Shown: positions 46,776 through 59,889 of the stretch, piece after piece
Position numbering within the stretch: position 1 is the stretch's first letter
Layout of the letters: every line of letters starts with the position of its first letter
NCBI GenBank assembly: GCA_950097015.1
Contig: CATNEN010000012.1
Span: 3,155,501 to 3,219,500 of the forward strand
DNA from: Macrostomum hystrix
Lineage: Eukaryota > Platyhelminthes > Macrostomidae
Direction: 5' to 3'
DNA: 64,000 nucleotides
The notes under the pieces: generated by a model
What the model saw: the letters and a program-made list of their open reading frames with translations, nothing else
Databases searched by the model: none
Told to the model about the DNA's origin: nothing
Made by a program: the position numbers and the translations under genes

Positions 46776-49700
46776 ATGCCAAGGATTACATTGCTGCTTT
46801 CGCATCTACTGCTTGGAATTGTCTTGTCAGCAGCAGCAGCAACAGCAGCAGCAGCGAGCACCTGCGGCTATGACGCCTGTCCCAAACCGGTCCCGGGTCG
46901 GTTCAATGTCCACCTGGTGCCGCACACGCACGACGATGTCGGCTGGCTAATGACTGTGGACCAGTATTATTACTATCAGGTGCAGTTCATTCTGGACACG
47001 GTGATCGAGGAGCTGCTGGATAATCCGGATCGGAAGTTCACGTACGTCGAGATGGCCTACTTCTTTCGCTGGTGGCGAGAGCAGAATGCTGACAAGCAAG
47101 CCACGGTTAGTCCCAGAATGAGTATGCCAGCTTCAGGTGGAATGAGGTTCAAGGGCATCTTAGATTTTCACTGATAGGCTGCGCCTCTGGGGAGCGCCAC
47201 TACCACGGGGGCGCCACTACCACGGGGGGCATCACTACCAGGGGGCGCCACTACCACGGGGGGCATCACTACCAGGGGGCATCACTACCAGGGCGCGCCA
47301 CTACCACGGGGGCACCACTACCACGGGGGCACCACTACCAGGGGGCGCCACTACCAAGGGGGCACCACTACCAAGGGGGCACCACTACCAGGGGGCGCCA
47401 CTACCACGGGGGCGACACTACCACGGGGGCACCACTACCAAGGGGGCACCACTATCAAGGGGGCACCACTACCAAGGGGGCACCACTAAAAGGGGGCGCC
47501 ACTACCACGGGGGCGCCACTACCACTGGGGCGCCACATAGTTTCGTCAGCCGATTTGGGGTGCACGGCTCCCCCTTGCTCCCCCACTGGCTACGCCCCTG
47601 GGGTGCAATGTGATTGAAAGTCACACTGAAATCCTCGCCATCACTGCAGGTGAAGCGGCTGGTTCAGAACGGCCAGCTGCAGTTTGCTCTTGGCGGCTGG
47701 TGCATGGACGACGAGGCGACCACTCACTATGTGGACATTATCGATCAGCACACCCAGGGGCTCAGATTTCTCAACGACACTTTCGGCGACTGCGGCCGGC
47801 CCCGGGTGGCCTGGCAGGTGGATCCATTCGGGCACAGCAAGGAGCACACGGCCATGCTGGCGCTCATGGGATTCGACGGCCTGTACTATGGCCGCATCGA
47901 CTACCAGGATCAGGCGCTGCGGAGGCAGACGCGGCGCATGGAGATGGTGAGCCGGGGAGCTTGAAATTCACTGTGGAGAAACTGGGAGTCTGTGATGAGT
48001 CAGATGAGATGGGGAATGAGTCAGATGAGATGGGGAATGAGTCAGATGAGATGGTGAATGAGTCAGATGAGATGGGGGAATGAGTCAGATGAGATAGGGA
48101 ATGAATCAGATGAGATGGGGAATGAGTCAGTCAGTTAGTGAATGAGTCAGATGAGATGGGCTATGAGTCAGATGAGAAGAGATATGAGTCAGATGAGATG
48201 GGGAATGAGTCAGTCAGTTAGTGAATGAGTCAGATGAGATGGGGAATGAGTCTGTCAGTTATGAATGAGTCAGATGAGATGGGGAATGAGTCAGATGAGA
48301 TGGGGAATGAGTCAGTCAGTTAGTGAATGAGTCAGATGAGATGGGGAATGAGTCTGTCAGTTAGTGAATGAGTCAGATGAGATGGGCTATGAGTCAGATG
48401 AGAAGAGGTATGAGTCAGATGAGAAGAGGTATGAGTCAGATGAGATGGGGAATGAGTCAGTCAGTTAGTGAATGAGTCAGATGAGATGGGGAATGAGTCT
48501 GTCAGTTAGTGAATGAGTCAGTCAGTTAGTGAATGAGTCAGTCAGTTAGTGAATGAGTCAGTCAGTTAGTGAATGAGTCAGATGAGATGGGCTATAAGTC
48601 AGATGAGATGGGAAATGAGTCAGTCAGTGAAAGAGTCAGTGATGGACGGTGAAAAAATCCGACTTTAGAATTTTAGTCAGGAGGAGAGAAAAGCGGATCC
48701 TTTCAAGTCGAACAAATCCCAATGGCCCGGCGTGGCAGGTGTGGCAGGCGAGCCAGGACCTGGGCAGTCCGCAGACGGACCTGTTCTCTGGCAAGCTGTA
48801 CGATAGCTACTGCCAGCCAGGCGGCTTCGGCTTCGAGTATGGCGACGAGCCGGTCCAAGACGACCCGCAGCTGTACGACTACAATGTTGAGCAGAAAGTG
48901 AAGCAGTTCGTGGACATGGTGAACTCGCGCAGGCAGGTGTTCAGCTCGGACCACCTCATGCTGACCATGGGCTGCGACTTTCAATACCAGAATGCGCGCA
49001 AGAACTTCAAGATCTACGACAAGCTGATTAGGGCGGTGAATGCAAGAACTAGCGCGCACAATATCACCGTGTATTACAGCACTCCCAGCTGTTACACCAA
49101 ATCGGTGCACGATCAGAACCTGCTGTGGACGCAGAAGTCGGACGACTTCTTCCCCTACGCGCACCAGGCCCACGCCTTCTGGACCGGCTATTTCACAAGC
49201 CGGGCCGCTCTGAAACGCTACGTGAGAACCGCCTCGAACCAGTTCCAGGCCGTCAAGCAGACGGTCTGCCTGGCCGGCCTGCAGCGGGCCGGGTCCCAGG
49301 TCGAGGCAGATTTGGACGCGCTGCGTCAGGCCATGGGAGTTGTGCAGCATCACGACGGAGTGTCGGGTAGGCGGATCGCTTTGGGATACCGACAATGACT
49401 GCCGCAATTTGAATGCCACTAAAATACTGCGGACAAATTGATTGCTAATGCTTGTATGAGTACTGTGTCTAATAGTTTCTCTGTATTCTGTGCCATTAGG
49501 CTAATACACGTAGGCATTAGCAGTCATATTATCGGCAGCCTTTTTGCTGGCAGTCAAGTTGTGGCAGTTAAAAGTTGTGGCAGTCAAGGTGTGGCAGTCA
49601 AATTGATGGCAGTCAAGGTGTGGCAGTCAAGGTGTGGCAGTCAAGGTGTGGCAGTCAAGGTGTGGCAGTCAAGGTGTGGCAGTCAAATTGATGGCAGTCA

Positions 49701-52700
49701 AGGTGTGGCAGTCAAATTGATAGCAGTCAAGGTGTGGCAGTCAAGGTGTGGCAGTCAAGGTGTGGCAGTCAAATTGATAGCAGTCAAGGTGTGGCAGTCA
49801 AATTGATAGCAGTCAAGGTGTGGCAGTCAAATTGATAGCAGTCAAGGTGTGGCAGTCAAGGTGTGGCAGTCAAGGTGTGGCAGTCAAGGTGTGGCAGTCA
49901 AATTGATGGCAGTCAAATTGATAGCAGTCAAGGTGTGGCAGTCAAATTGATGGCAGTCAAGGTGTGGCAGTCAAGGTGTGGCAGTCAAATTGATGGCAGT
50001 CAAGGTGTGGCAGTCAAGGTGTGGCAGTCAAATTGATAGCAGTCAAGGTGTGGCAGTCAAATTGATAGCAGTCAAGGTGTGGCAGTCAAGGTGTGGCAGT
50101 CAAGGTGTGGCAGTCAAGGTGTGGCAGTCAAATTGATAGCAGTCAAGGTGTGGCAGTCAAATTGATGGCAGTCAAGGTGTGGCAGTCAAGGTGTGGCAGT
50201 CAAATTGATAGCAGTCAAATTGATGGCAGTCAAGGTGTGGCAGTCAAATTGATAGCAGTCAAATTGATGGCAGTCAAGGTGTGGCAGTCAAATTGATAGC
50301 AGTCAAGGTGTGGCAGTCAAATTGATAGCAGTCAAGGTGTGGCAGTCAAATTGATGGCAGTCAAGGTGTGGCAGTCAAATTGATGGCAGTCAAGGTGTGG
50401 CAGTCAAGGTGTGGCAGTCAAGGTGTGGCAGTCAAGGTGTGGCAGTCAAGGTGTGGCAGTCAAGGTGTGGCAGTCAAATTGATAGCAGTCAAATTGATGG
50501 CAGTCAAGGTGTGGCAGTTATTTGTCGTAGACCCCATTGCTTTTTAACTTCCCTGCATGTTTTCTAAATCACCGATATCACACCTCCAACTCGCACAGGC
50601 ACGGAGAGGCAGGTGGTTGCCTACGACTACGCGCTGCGAGTCTCCAACGGATTAAACAAAGCCTTCCCGGTGCTTCGCAAGGCCTGGTCGAGCCTCACCG
50701 GTGACACCGCCGCCTACTCCAGCATGACTGCCTGCAACCTGGCCAACATCTCCTACTGTCCATTCACCGACTCCAACAACAATTTCTATCTGCACTTCTA
50801 CAATCCCGTCAGTCATCCAGTGTGGCACCTGGCTCGCATACCTGTCACTGGTCGGTACTACACGGTTAGCAACCAGCTCGGCCAGGTGGTTCAGTCGCAA
50901 ACGATTCCGGTTAGCAACGGCACCCTCCGCGTGCCGGAACGCACAGGCGCCAAATCTGCAGCCGAGTTGGTGTTCAACGTCTCCTCGATTCCGGCCATGG
51001 GATTCGTGGTCTACCGGGTGGTCGCCGCTGCACCCGGCTCTCCGGGAGCTTCCAAGTTCACTCCCATTGTGCCGACATCCACGGAGTCCCGCCCGAAGCC
51101 GGGGTGGGATGAGGCCCGGCTGCTGCGCGACTTCGACTACCTGGATCGGGATCTGTGGCGCGAATCGCGGACTGATGAGGAAGGCGTCGTCAATTTTGTG
51201 CAACTGGTTGAGGCTGAGAAGACAACAAAGAAGGCTCCCAATGCTGTCACCTACATGGGATATTATTACGGCTATGCCGGTAACAATTCGGCCCCGGAGT
51301 TCACCGCGTCAGGTGCATACCTGTTCAGGTGAGATAAGTAGGGTGTAGGCTGTTTAGCTTTCCTGCAGTTTGAAAGTTCTCGCTGAACTCCTACGAAACC
51401 GATATCAAAAGTGAGGCACACTTATCTACTAGTGTTAGATAAAGTTTGAGCTATGCATGATTGTTACGTCATAATGACCCTTGCGTTAGAAAATATTTTG
51501 CTAAACTTGTCGTTGTGTCTGTTTTGCTTCGGGTTTCGATTTTCACACAAGCTTTTAAGTCAGTCTAAGACCAATATTCTAAGACCAACATTGACCTAAC
51601 TTTGATTGTGAGAACATCTATTAGCCTACCTTGATTTTGAGAAGATCTATGAACCAACCAATTTTAATAGGCTCTACTGATACTCAAGATCAGCTGACAC
51701 ACCTTGATAATTTCTATCCCAAATAGTCCACATAAAATCACTGTCCGATCCGCCAGGCCGACCAAGCAGACGCCGGAGAAGTTCACGCCGGAACAGGTTG
51801 CCATGGTTACTGGCCCAGTTGTTAACGAGACTCACACGTCCTGGTCAAACTGGACCTATCAGGTAGTTCGCACCTACGCAAACAACCGCGACCCGCTGCA
51901 GTACAGCGAGAACGAACTCACAGTAGGCCCGATTCCCTTCGATGAGAACACTGGTCGGGAGGTCATAGTGCGTTACGACACACAGCTGAGCAGCGCCTCC
52001 ACTTTCTACACGGATGCCAACGGGCGACAGGTGCTCCGTCGGGTGCGCGACTATCGACCCACCTGGCCGCTGCAGCAGACGGAGAATGTCTCGGGCAACT
52101 ATTATCCTATCAACAGTCAGATATTTCTTAACCAGAGCAATGGCGCCTCCTTCACTGTGCTCACTGACCGAAGTCAGGGTGGAGGCAGCATCAACGATGG
52201 ACAGATCGAGGTTAGCAGGCTGGGCAATATTACTAGAATGGTGATAGGTAGCGAGAATGAGATTGAGGGTGAGACTCCGGTGAATTTCTGGCCTCATGTT
52301 ACACACGTGCTCTCACGCAGGTGATGGTGCATCGAGTCACGGTGCGAGACGACGCCCTCGGAGTTGGAGAGCCCCTGCAGGAGAAGGGCAGCGACGGTCG
52401 CGGTCTGGTTGTCAAGACGACGCACTGGTTTGCCGCTGACCAATCGCTGGCATCCGCCAACCGGCGTCGACGTGAATTAGCAAATCGGCGCTACCGCGAG
52501 CCTCTGATTGGCTACCTGACGGCCGAGCCCAAGGTCAAGAGCTGGAGCGGCCTGCGCCAGCCGCTGCCAGAGAATGTCCAGGTGGTGACACTGGACGACT
52601 GGCGCGGTCCGAGCACGAAGCTGCTGCGTCTCGAGCACCTGTACCAGACTGGTGAGCACCCAATCCTATCGCAGCCAGTCACCGTGGCAATCGGGCAGCT

Positions 52701-52923
52701 CTTCGCTACCTTCAACATACTCGGAGCTACGGAGCTGACGCTGGCAGCCAATCAGGAGCTGGCCGCTGCGCAGCGGCTGCAGTGGCGCAGCGTCTCTGGC
52801 AGCGCAGCCGGCATCCCGCGAGCCGAGCAGGCGGAAGAGAGCCGCCGGCTGAAGCAGGACCTGACGGTGACGCTGAGGCCGATGCAAATTCGCACTTTTG
52901 TAGTCCAGGTGCAATACCTGTGA
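46776..52923 (+). CDS. MAN2B1: Lysosomal alpha-mannosidase (GH38), complete six-exon gene
   Basis: Exons 46776-47105, 47650-47946, 48739-49366, 50599-51328, 51757-52210 and 52321-52923; all phases agree (0, 0, 1, 2, 0). The product is 1013 aa, against 1011 in human MAN2B1. A signal peptide ([18 protein letters not shown]...) is followed by the GH38 motif [10 protein letters not shown] (residues 49-57; His52 and Asp54 as Zn ligands), WQVDPFGHS with the nucleophile Asp168, [31 protein letters not shown] and QHHDGVSG (His414 as Zn ligand). The C-terminal half has [45 protein letters not shown] and [12 protein letters not shown]. All catalytic and metal residues are present, so it should be active. 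It releases alpha-mannose from N-glycans in lysosomes. There are many N-glycosylation sites. AATAAA is at 53246. Introns 1-3 carry private minisatellites. Confidence 0.97.
47190..47540. repeat. About 18-bp minisatellite in mannosidase intron 1
   Basis: Roughly 19 units of gggggcaccactaccacg type, with gcgccac/gcatcac and acg/aag/agg variants and some units one base shorter. Confidence 0.9.
47995..48640. repeat. 21-bp compound minisatellite in mannosidase intron 2
   Basis: Units atgagtcagatgagatgggg(a) alternate with a shorter type, atgagtcagtcagttagtga. The array starts about 50 bp after the splice donor and ends about 95 bp before the next exon. Confidence 0.9.
49550..50518. repeat. Two-unit (14/15-bp) minisatellite in mannosidase intron 3
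   Basis: About 66 units of only two types, ggcagtcaaggtgt (14 bp) and (g/a)gcagtcaaattgat (15 bp), in irregular order. The g/a variant in the second type gives a third state. It fills most of the 1.2 kb intron. Confidence 0.92.
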
Positions 52924-53245
52924 GCAACAGTGAGCTGAACTATTGTCGGGGTTTAATTAAATATAGGTGAACTTGCGCTATATTCCGATTATTCTTAACA
53001 ATTATTTTTTAATTTGATTTTTCATAAATTCAGCTTCTCCGATAAAAATTCTTCCAGATTGAAAAGGCGATTTGATTTGTACAATCTAGACTGAAAATGA
53101 AGGCTGAAAACTACTATAAGTACATGGTTCTTAGAAAATATTACCATTTCTGCCTTATTCATTCACTCCAGCCCATCTGCATCTCGATTCTCGTTCGACA
53201 ATACAAGCGAAATATTTCAATGTACGCTCGTATTTCGTTTTATTC

Positions 53246-53251
53246 AATAAA
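53246..53251 (+). promoter_or_regulatory. Poly(A) signal of the alpha-mannosidase gene
   Basis: AATAAA (then a second overlapping aataaa) 323 bp after the stop codon. Confidence 0.5.
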
Positions 53252-53654
53252 TAAATTTCATTAAATACTAGCTTAATTAAAAAAGCATTGTCTGCAAACA
53301 GGTGCTCATGTTTTTGCTTTAATATTTATTTAAGTCTGAAATAAGCGACGCTTTTAGTAGATAATATATGTCACCTATTTCGAAAAAGTTTATAGAACTT
53401 TAAAAAATATTTTTGATTTAAGCATTTCAGGCTTAGCATTTTAAAGAAGTACGAGTACTTATTGGTGTCTTGGCCAAGGTTAAAAAATAATAAAAGTGTT
53501 ATACTGTTCGGAAATCATTAATTTACGTCACTTAAGTGATATAAATAAAAATTAAAACTGGCTTTGAATGAAAAAATCACCTACAAATTCGAGCAACTCA
53601 AGCCTCTTTTTTATCGATCGCCTCTTTTGAAATCTCATTTTCTCTCCACAATCA
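53252..53654. other. AT-rich spacer, no gene recognised
   Basis: Sequence between the mannosidase poly(A) site and the 56-bp array. Nothing recognisable. Confidence 0.4.
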
Positions 53655-54150
53655 GTCTAGAACCATTGCGCACCCACCCCATTTATATCGTTCGACTCTT
53701 GGCTAAATCTCTCAAGAACCATTGCGCACCCACCCCATTTATATCGTTCGACTCTTGGCTAAATCGCTCAAGGACCATTGCGCACCCACCCCATTTATAT
53801 CGATCGACTCTTGGCTAAATCTCTCAAGAACCATTGCGCACCCACCCCATTTATATCGTTCGACTCTTGGCTAAATCGCTCAAGGACCATTGCGCACCCA
53901 CCCCATTTATATCGATCGACTCTTGGCTAAATCGCTCAAGAACCATTGCGCACCCACCCCATTTATATCGATCGACTCTTGGCTAAATCTCTCAAGAACC
54001 ATTGCGCACCCACCCCATTTATATCGATCGACTCTTGGCTAAATCTCTCAAGAACCATTGCGCACCCACCCCATTTATATCGCTAAATCGCTCAAGGACC
54101 ATTGCGCACCCACCCCATTTATATCGATCGGCTCTTGGCTATCTCTCTCC
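53655..54150. repeat. 56-bp minisatellite
   Basis: About nine units of 56 bp (core attgcgcacccaccccattt, then tatatcg and cgactcttggct), with caagaa/caagga and tctctc/tcgctc variants; one unit has lost about 16 bp near 54080. Diverged half-units flank both ends. Confidence 0.9.
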
Positions 54151-54370
54151 TAAGTCATTGGGCACCGACTTCACTTATATAAATCGCCTCTTTTCCTGAC
54201 GTCTGACGTCTAGGCTGACAAGACTGACGTCCTGTTTCTAAAAGTTCGATGAAGTTAACTCCTCAATAAAACCCTTTGTGCCAATAAGATAACGTTCTTT
54301 TTGTCAACCGCTATTTGAAAAATGTTATATGGCCAAAAAATATTTAAGAAAATGTAAAAAGAAAAATTCT

Positions 54371-56409
54371 CTATTTTACAAGCTCAGCCTTGCTGCTACT
54401 ATTCAACCAAAAGTTGGGCTGTTCCCGTTCTTGCTGCTGCTCCTGATTTTGCTGTCCGACTGTAGCTGACTTGGAAGCCAGGCGATGTCCACTGATAAGC
54501 ACAACTAGCAACTCAATGAGCTCCAAGAGTGTGAGCACACTGCAGCCCATGTAGAGTCCCAATAGGCCACCGACTCCTGCCAATAGGTCGGTCGGCCCAT
54601 AGGAGATCTGCTGGTTGAACATCGTTGATGTGAGCTCACCTGCGTGAATCTGCAGCCGGAGAACATTCTCCTTCACCGCCTGGACAACCTCTGGCCAAGA
54701 GGCATTCGTAGAGTTTTGAAACAGACGCTGCAGCCACATCCTGCCGGGCAAGCTGTAGTTTTGGCCCAATCGTTCGCCATTCACCGATTGAAAAATATCG
54801 TACAGCTCGCTGCTGACCGTCTGACCCAAGGGGAACAGAATCGAGCTGAGCCTCGACACGTACTTGGCCTCGTTGCAGGGCTGCTTCTTGCGGCACAGCT
54901 CCATCATTTGATGCATGCTATTAACCAGTTCCGCAATGAAGTTGCCGTTAGTGAAGTTGTAGAGAAAGTTCAGCTTGGATTCCGTTGACTGGTCAGTATC
55001 GTTGACCTCGAGGTAGCGCATGCTGGTGCACAGGTCAAGGTCTCGGTTTTCATACAAGATGGGTGAGTATCCAGGTAGAAAGCAACCGAAACTGGACTTG
55101 AACATCTGGTTCATAAACTGAGCGTAGCAGGCTGTTTGTTGAATAGGACGGCAGAAAATTGTAGGTTTGAAAAGAAACTAAGTCATTGAAGCAACAACCA
55201 CTTTGGAGTTTACATGCAATAGCAGTCCGATTGTAGTAAAGTAGGCGATATTTTAGGCAGAACTCACATCAGACAACACAAACCATCACAAAAACACAAT
55301 ACACCACAAATAAAATCCATCACAAAGCACAATCATTTACAGAACAGTGTTACACCACACAATGCCACTAAACACAATCTGTCCCAGTCTTTTCAGACAA
55401 AAATCGTGCCAAAACCGTATCTTCGTTGGAAAATAAGATGGTAAAGAGTTGACTTACTCGCCAAGTCGTAGTTGTAATAGGTAGGCTTGCGACTATACTG
55501 GTCTAGGTACACAGCGCTTGGACTTCCATCAACGCACTGGTCTTTCTCTGGAGTGAGTTTTGTATAGAACATGCTGAGGCTGATGTGGTGCTGAAAGCCG
55601 GGACTCACAGTCAGGGATGGACTATAGTCATCCGGGTAGTGGCCCTCGCGAGTGAGGAAGATGCGAAACCCGGAGCTTATTAGTGGCTCATAGGTGCCGA
55701 AATTCAAGCCACGGATGTCCATTAAGCCGCCGATGTAACGTAGAATCTCGCTCTGATTATAAGTAGCATCAGTGTACAGGGTGAGGTCCAAGTAGCCGAG
55801 GACATTGTCCAGCATACTGCGCAGCTGCGGGTCCTTTGCTCGAAGAGTAAAACAGTTCAAGTATTTGTGATGCCGCAGGTCCACAATATCCACGTCGAGT
55901 TGAAGCTTTTGTGTCACCGGCATGACGAGGGCGCTAATCACCGACTGCTCCTTGCGCATGCCAAAGTTTTTGCTAAGAAAGCTGTACGGCAGACTGCCTG
56001 CGAGAATCTGAGCAGCCAGGTACAAAACATTCACTTTAATCTTCATAGAGTTCACACTGCTCACAATCCTTGTCAGCAGGGTCTCGGTGAAGTTTCGATC
56101 CGAAGGACTCATCAGCGAGGCATAGCTGGCCGAGATGATGGGCACGGAGCAGATGTGCACGTCAGGGAACACGAAGGTGCCCTCGTTCGGCTGGATCGAA
56201 GTGGACACCGGCATGGAAATGAGACGCTTGCAGGATTCAACAAACTGCTGAATGAACACGCACAGCATAGTGAGCACAGCCAAGCCCCAGAGCAGTCTCA
56301 GCAGTGGATGACGGTCGCCCACAGTGCGGCTCAGTCCGTGACAGGTGGACTCTTCGGCCGCCAATGACAGCAGGTCCTTGCGTGACTGCCGCTGCTTCGG
56401 CGCTTGCAT
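54371..56409 (-). CDS. DEG/ENaC family sodium channel subunit 2
   Basis: Exons 55458-56409 and 54371-55131, 570 aa. The donor (ttggcga|GTAAGT) is phase 1 and the acceptor caacaaacag|cc restores the frame, giving YDLATCYAQFMNQMF at the junction. First membrane segment near LLWGLAVLTMLCVFIQQFV; FVFPDVHICSVP opens the extracellular domain; then NCFTL, GFRIFLTREGHYPDD and the cysteine-rich part with FGCFLPGYSP and QPCNEAKYVSR; second membrane segment with GLLGLYMGCSVLTLLELIEL, holding the G-x-S pore motif. The cytoplasmic tail is Gln/Glu-rich. Distant from channel 1 in the same window, so not a recent tandem copy. A plasma-membrane cation channel subunit; gating unknown. Confidence 0.92.
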
Positions 56410-56466
56410 CGTTCCTTGTGTCAGCTGAGGTGAGCTGATTGCTTTACTGATCCCGCTGGACTGAAC

Positions 56467-56472
56467 TTTATA
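56467..56472 (-). promoter_or_regulatory. TATA box of DEG/ENaC channel 2
   Basis: TATAAA on the minus strand, in the context gtttttataaagttcag, 58 bp before the ATG at 56409; predicts a 5' UTR of about 25-30 nt. Confidence 0.6.
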
Positions 56473-57220
56473 AAAACAGCACTAGCCAATCAGATTGCAG
56501 CTAGATGAGGGTCTCCGAGTGGCAGTAACGAACGCCAGACAGCCCCAATCTGACGGTTACAGTTTAATTAATTAGATTTTTGTCCAACAATAGATTTGAG
56601 GTTTGATTTTGGTACTGACAAAGCGTTCTGAAAGACAAACAATTGTTTATTTAGTACCGTCAGTCAGCGCATGTCAGCCTGACTGTGTCGCCAATTTATT
56701 TTGCATACTAATTGTATAAAAAAAAGGCGACTGATCGTCAAACTTAGAACTAAATATAATGGGGATTTTGCCGTATGAGCTGGCTCAATTGGCTCGGGAA
56801 GCCTCATCATCATGAGTGGCTTATATCTGGACGCACCTATTAGTGAGCACTATCACAAAGTTTCCATTTTAAGCCCTAACAACCAAGCAAAGCGTCTATG
56901 AGGATATTTCTGTTTACCCGAGCACTGAGCACACACACCCTATTGAGTCCAGCAGCTCCAATGCAGCAGAGAGCCCAGTTTGCTAGCGCTCAAAAACGAC
57001 TCTGGCGGCTACGGTACAGGGTCCTTTCCTCTCCAACCATTTCAAAGCTATGGTTGCCATGAGCAACGCACAGTCAATAATAATTGGCGTTTAACATTGG
57101 CTGGATGGACTATTGGTTTAAGCATAGCATAAACACGTTCACACACAGATCTGGTGCCTCAAAATTAACCCAAACAAAAATCCTGATTGCTTAGTTAAAT
57201 ATATATACCGCATGGGACTC

Positions 57221-57253
<33 letters not shown>

Positions 57254-57489
57254 GGTTTGCCCTGGACTCAAATTCGCCTTGAAATTGCTCTTTCCAGTGT
57301 GTTCCCAGCTGCATCCCACACCGTAATCGCTAGTGTCCTACATACTTATGATCTGCTCAAAAACTTTGTAATGAGACTGCTCGGACTCTAATCTAATCTA
57401 CCTAATCGCAGTATTCTACCCACCCCCTGATCCACACGCACCTATATTATACTCCATCCAATATTTCTACTCCAAATACTCTTTGAAAA
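56473..57489. other. No gene recognised; contains a GT microsatellite
   Basis: Spacer with a (GT)n run at 57221-57245 that continues into gcgcgc. No exon is seen. Confidence 0.45.
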
Positions 57490-58400
57490 CTAATCCTCTA
57501 TATTCTACACCATCCACTATATTCTACACCATCCTCTATATTCTACACCATCCACTATATTCTACACCATCCACTATATTCTACACCATCCACTATATTC
57601 TACACCACCCACTATATTCTACACCATCCACTATATTCTACATCATCCTCTATATTCTACACCATCCACTATATTCTACACCATCCACTATATTCTACAC
57701 CATCCACTATATTCTACACCATCCACTATATTCTACACCATCCACTATATTCTACACCATCCACTATATTCTACACCATCCACTATATTCTACACCATCC
57801 ACTATATTCTACACCATCCACTATATTCTACACCATCCACTATATTCTACACCATCCTCTATATTCTACACCATCCACTATATTCTACACCATCCACTAT
57901 ATTCTACACCATCCACTATATTCTACACCATCCACTATATTCTACACCATCCACTATATTCTACACCATCCACTATATTCTACACCAGCCACTATATTCT
58001 ACACCATCCACTATATTCTACACCATCCACTATATTCTACACCATCCACTATATTCTACACCATCCACTATATTCTGCACCATCTACTATATTCTACACC
58101 ATCCACTATATTCTACACCATCCACTATATTCTACACCATCCACTATATTCTACACCATCCACTATATTCTACACCATCCACTATATTCTACACCATCCA
58201 CTATATTCTACACCATCCACTATATTCTACACCATCCACTATATTCTACACCATCCACTATATTCTGCACCATCTACTATATTCTACACCATCCACTATA
58301 TTCTACACCATCCACTATATTCTACACCATCCACTATATTCTACACCATCCACTATATTCTACACCATCCACTATATTCTACACCATCCACTATATTTTA
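57490..58400. repeat. 19-bp minisatellite
   Basis: About 48 units of 19 bp (ctatattctacaccatcca), very uniform. A two-variant block (tctgcaccatctac) recurs at 58075 and 58265, 190 bp (ten units) apart. The 19-bp period rotates through all three open forward frames, making a 319-codon artefact frame. Confidence 0.95.
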
Positions 58401-58797
58401 ATCCATTCCCTTCTCTTCTTATCCGCTCCGCTAATGCACTGAAGTGGCTGCTGTAAGTAGAACAGAAGAAGTAGAACTGTATTTAAATAAGTAAATGTGC
58501 ATATGCAACTCCACTTAATGTGGGATCCAAGAATGAGGTTCAGATGGACCATTTGTCTAATAATCCCCACATTATTACAAGCAAGGGATGAATGACAGGG
58601 AATTTAGGGGCTGATCCCAGCGCGAATTAAGTCAGTTCTGCGTGAACGCATCGAATTACAAGCATGCAAAACAGGCTGAATAAAAACCTGGGCGCCTGCA
58701 TTGAGCGTTGCACCATTTGAGTTTGCTGAAAGCTGAAAGCACACTTAATCTTTCCTGATGCCTGCAAGCACGATTGCGTAAGACCGATGACTCACCG

Positions 58798-58798
<1 letters not shown>
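58401..58798. other. No gene recognised
   Basis: Spacer between the 19-bp array and the CA repeat. Confidence 0.4.

Positions 58799-58857
<59 letters not shown>
58799..58857. repeat. (CA)n microsatellite
   Basis: A pure run of about 29 CA dinucleotides. Confidence 0.97.
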
Positions 58858-58861
<4 letters not shown>

Positions 58862-59029
58862 CAACGCTGGTTTCCGGTTTGTGTTTGATACACCCTCGCT
58901 CAATAGATTTAGTGCTGAGAATAATGTAATTAAGCATTTTTCCGAATCGTGCATCGAAATGACCTGAAATTACGAGCAAAACTATCTCTTTTAGCTCGAC
59001 CGTAGAGTTGAAAGGCTGATAGTAGATGA

Positions 59030-59240
59030 TTAACAAAATGCCTCCTCCCGAACTGCAGGAGGGCTGCTGGCAATGCCACATCATTTCGCTGACTCCTGAG
59101 CACACAGATACCGTACGCAGGCACACACTCACACAGGTGGGCACATCTGCCCTGACTTTATCATCGTCAGGCAGTGTACACTTTCACTGTGCCTGGGGGT
59201 GGGCCCTTAAGAGCGTAAATTGCACGACAAGCACGGCTGA
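59030..59240 (-). mobile_element. tRNA-derived SINE, type 2, copy C (head missing)
   Basis: Reverse complement of the 3' two thirds of the SINE at 62983: tgatgtggcattgcc, ctcaggagtcagcgaaatga, gcctgacgatgataaagtca and gtgcctgggggtgggccctt (as on its own or the opposite strand). The central cctcgctggctgcgggtcta block is replaced here. The tRNA-like head is absent (5' truncated). Confidence 0.7.
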
Positions 59241-59889
59241 TGGCAGCAATAAAATATAGGCTATTTTATTTCCCCCGCTGACTGAAGCATATATGTTCTT
59301 TCATTTATTTCTGCCGCTAAGGTGAAACACAGAGGAAGAAAGCAATGAAAGATGAAAGCAATGTATTTTCCGTTTTTAGAGGCTTTGTGGTTATATTAAA
59401 CACGCAAATACGAGCTAGAATGGCATTTATTTACATTTGCAGCTGCACTTTTATTTCCCATGTGTACAAGGAGCTTGGTTTAGCCAGACAGCAGCTAGTT
59501 AAAGTCAGAATCCACTTCTGGATGGCAGAATTTATCCCAGATGGGATTAGAAAACGAGCTTTAGTGGGATTATTTGGCGAAACAGGGCGAAAAAGTTTCA
59601 TCTTGCGGCAGGGTTATGCAAATTTCCCTGCATTCTAATTCCATTAGAATGAGAATAATCATGAGAATAATGATGCGGCATAACAGAGAATGATCTGTGC
59701 AGAAAAATACTTGCAATGTTAACTCCAATTGTAAATCATGTCATGGCACATAATTTATACAGTTAAACAGGTTGAAAAGGTAGTATGAACAGTAGTATGA
59801 ACAGTAATTCAAACATGCATAGAAAGCTAAATCGAATAGGCTCCACAGAAGAATTAAATTTTCAAATCAAAACTCGCTGTAATTGAAGA
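59241..59889. other. No gene recognised
   Basis: AT-rich spacer, possibly the distal 3' UTR or flank of the minus-strand TRIM gene. A 97-codon forward frame at 59345-59638 has no support. Confidence 0.35.

Noticed and set aside
47684-47950. Alternative frames over the mannosidase exons
   Set aside because: They are shadows; the GH38 frame is continuous, with matching splice phases and catalytic motifs.
57483-58442. 319-codon forward frame
   Set aside because: It follows the 19-bp repeat, which cycles through all three stop-free frames; there is no signal peptide or domain.
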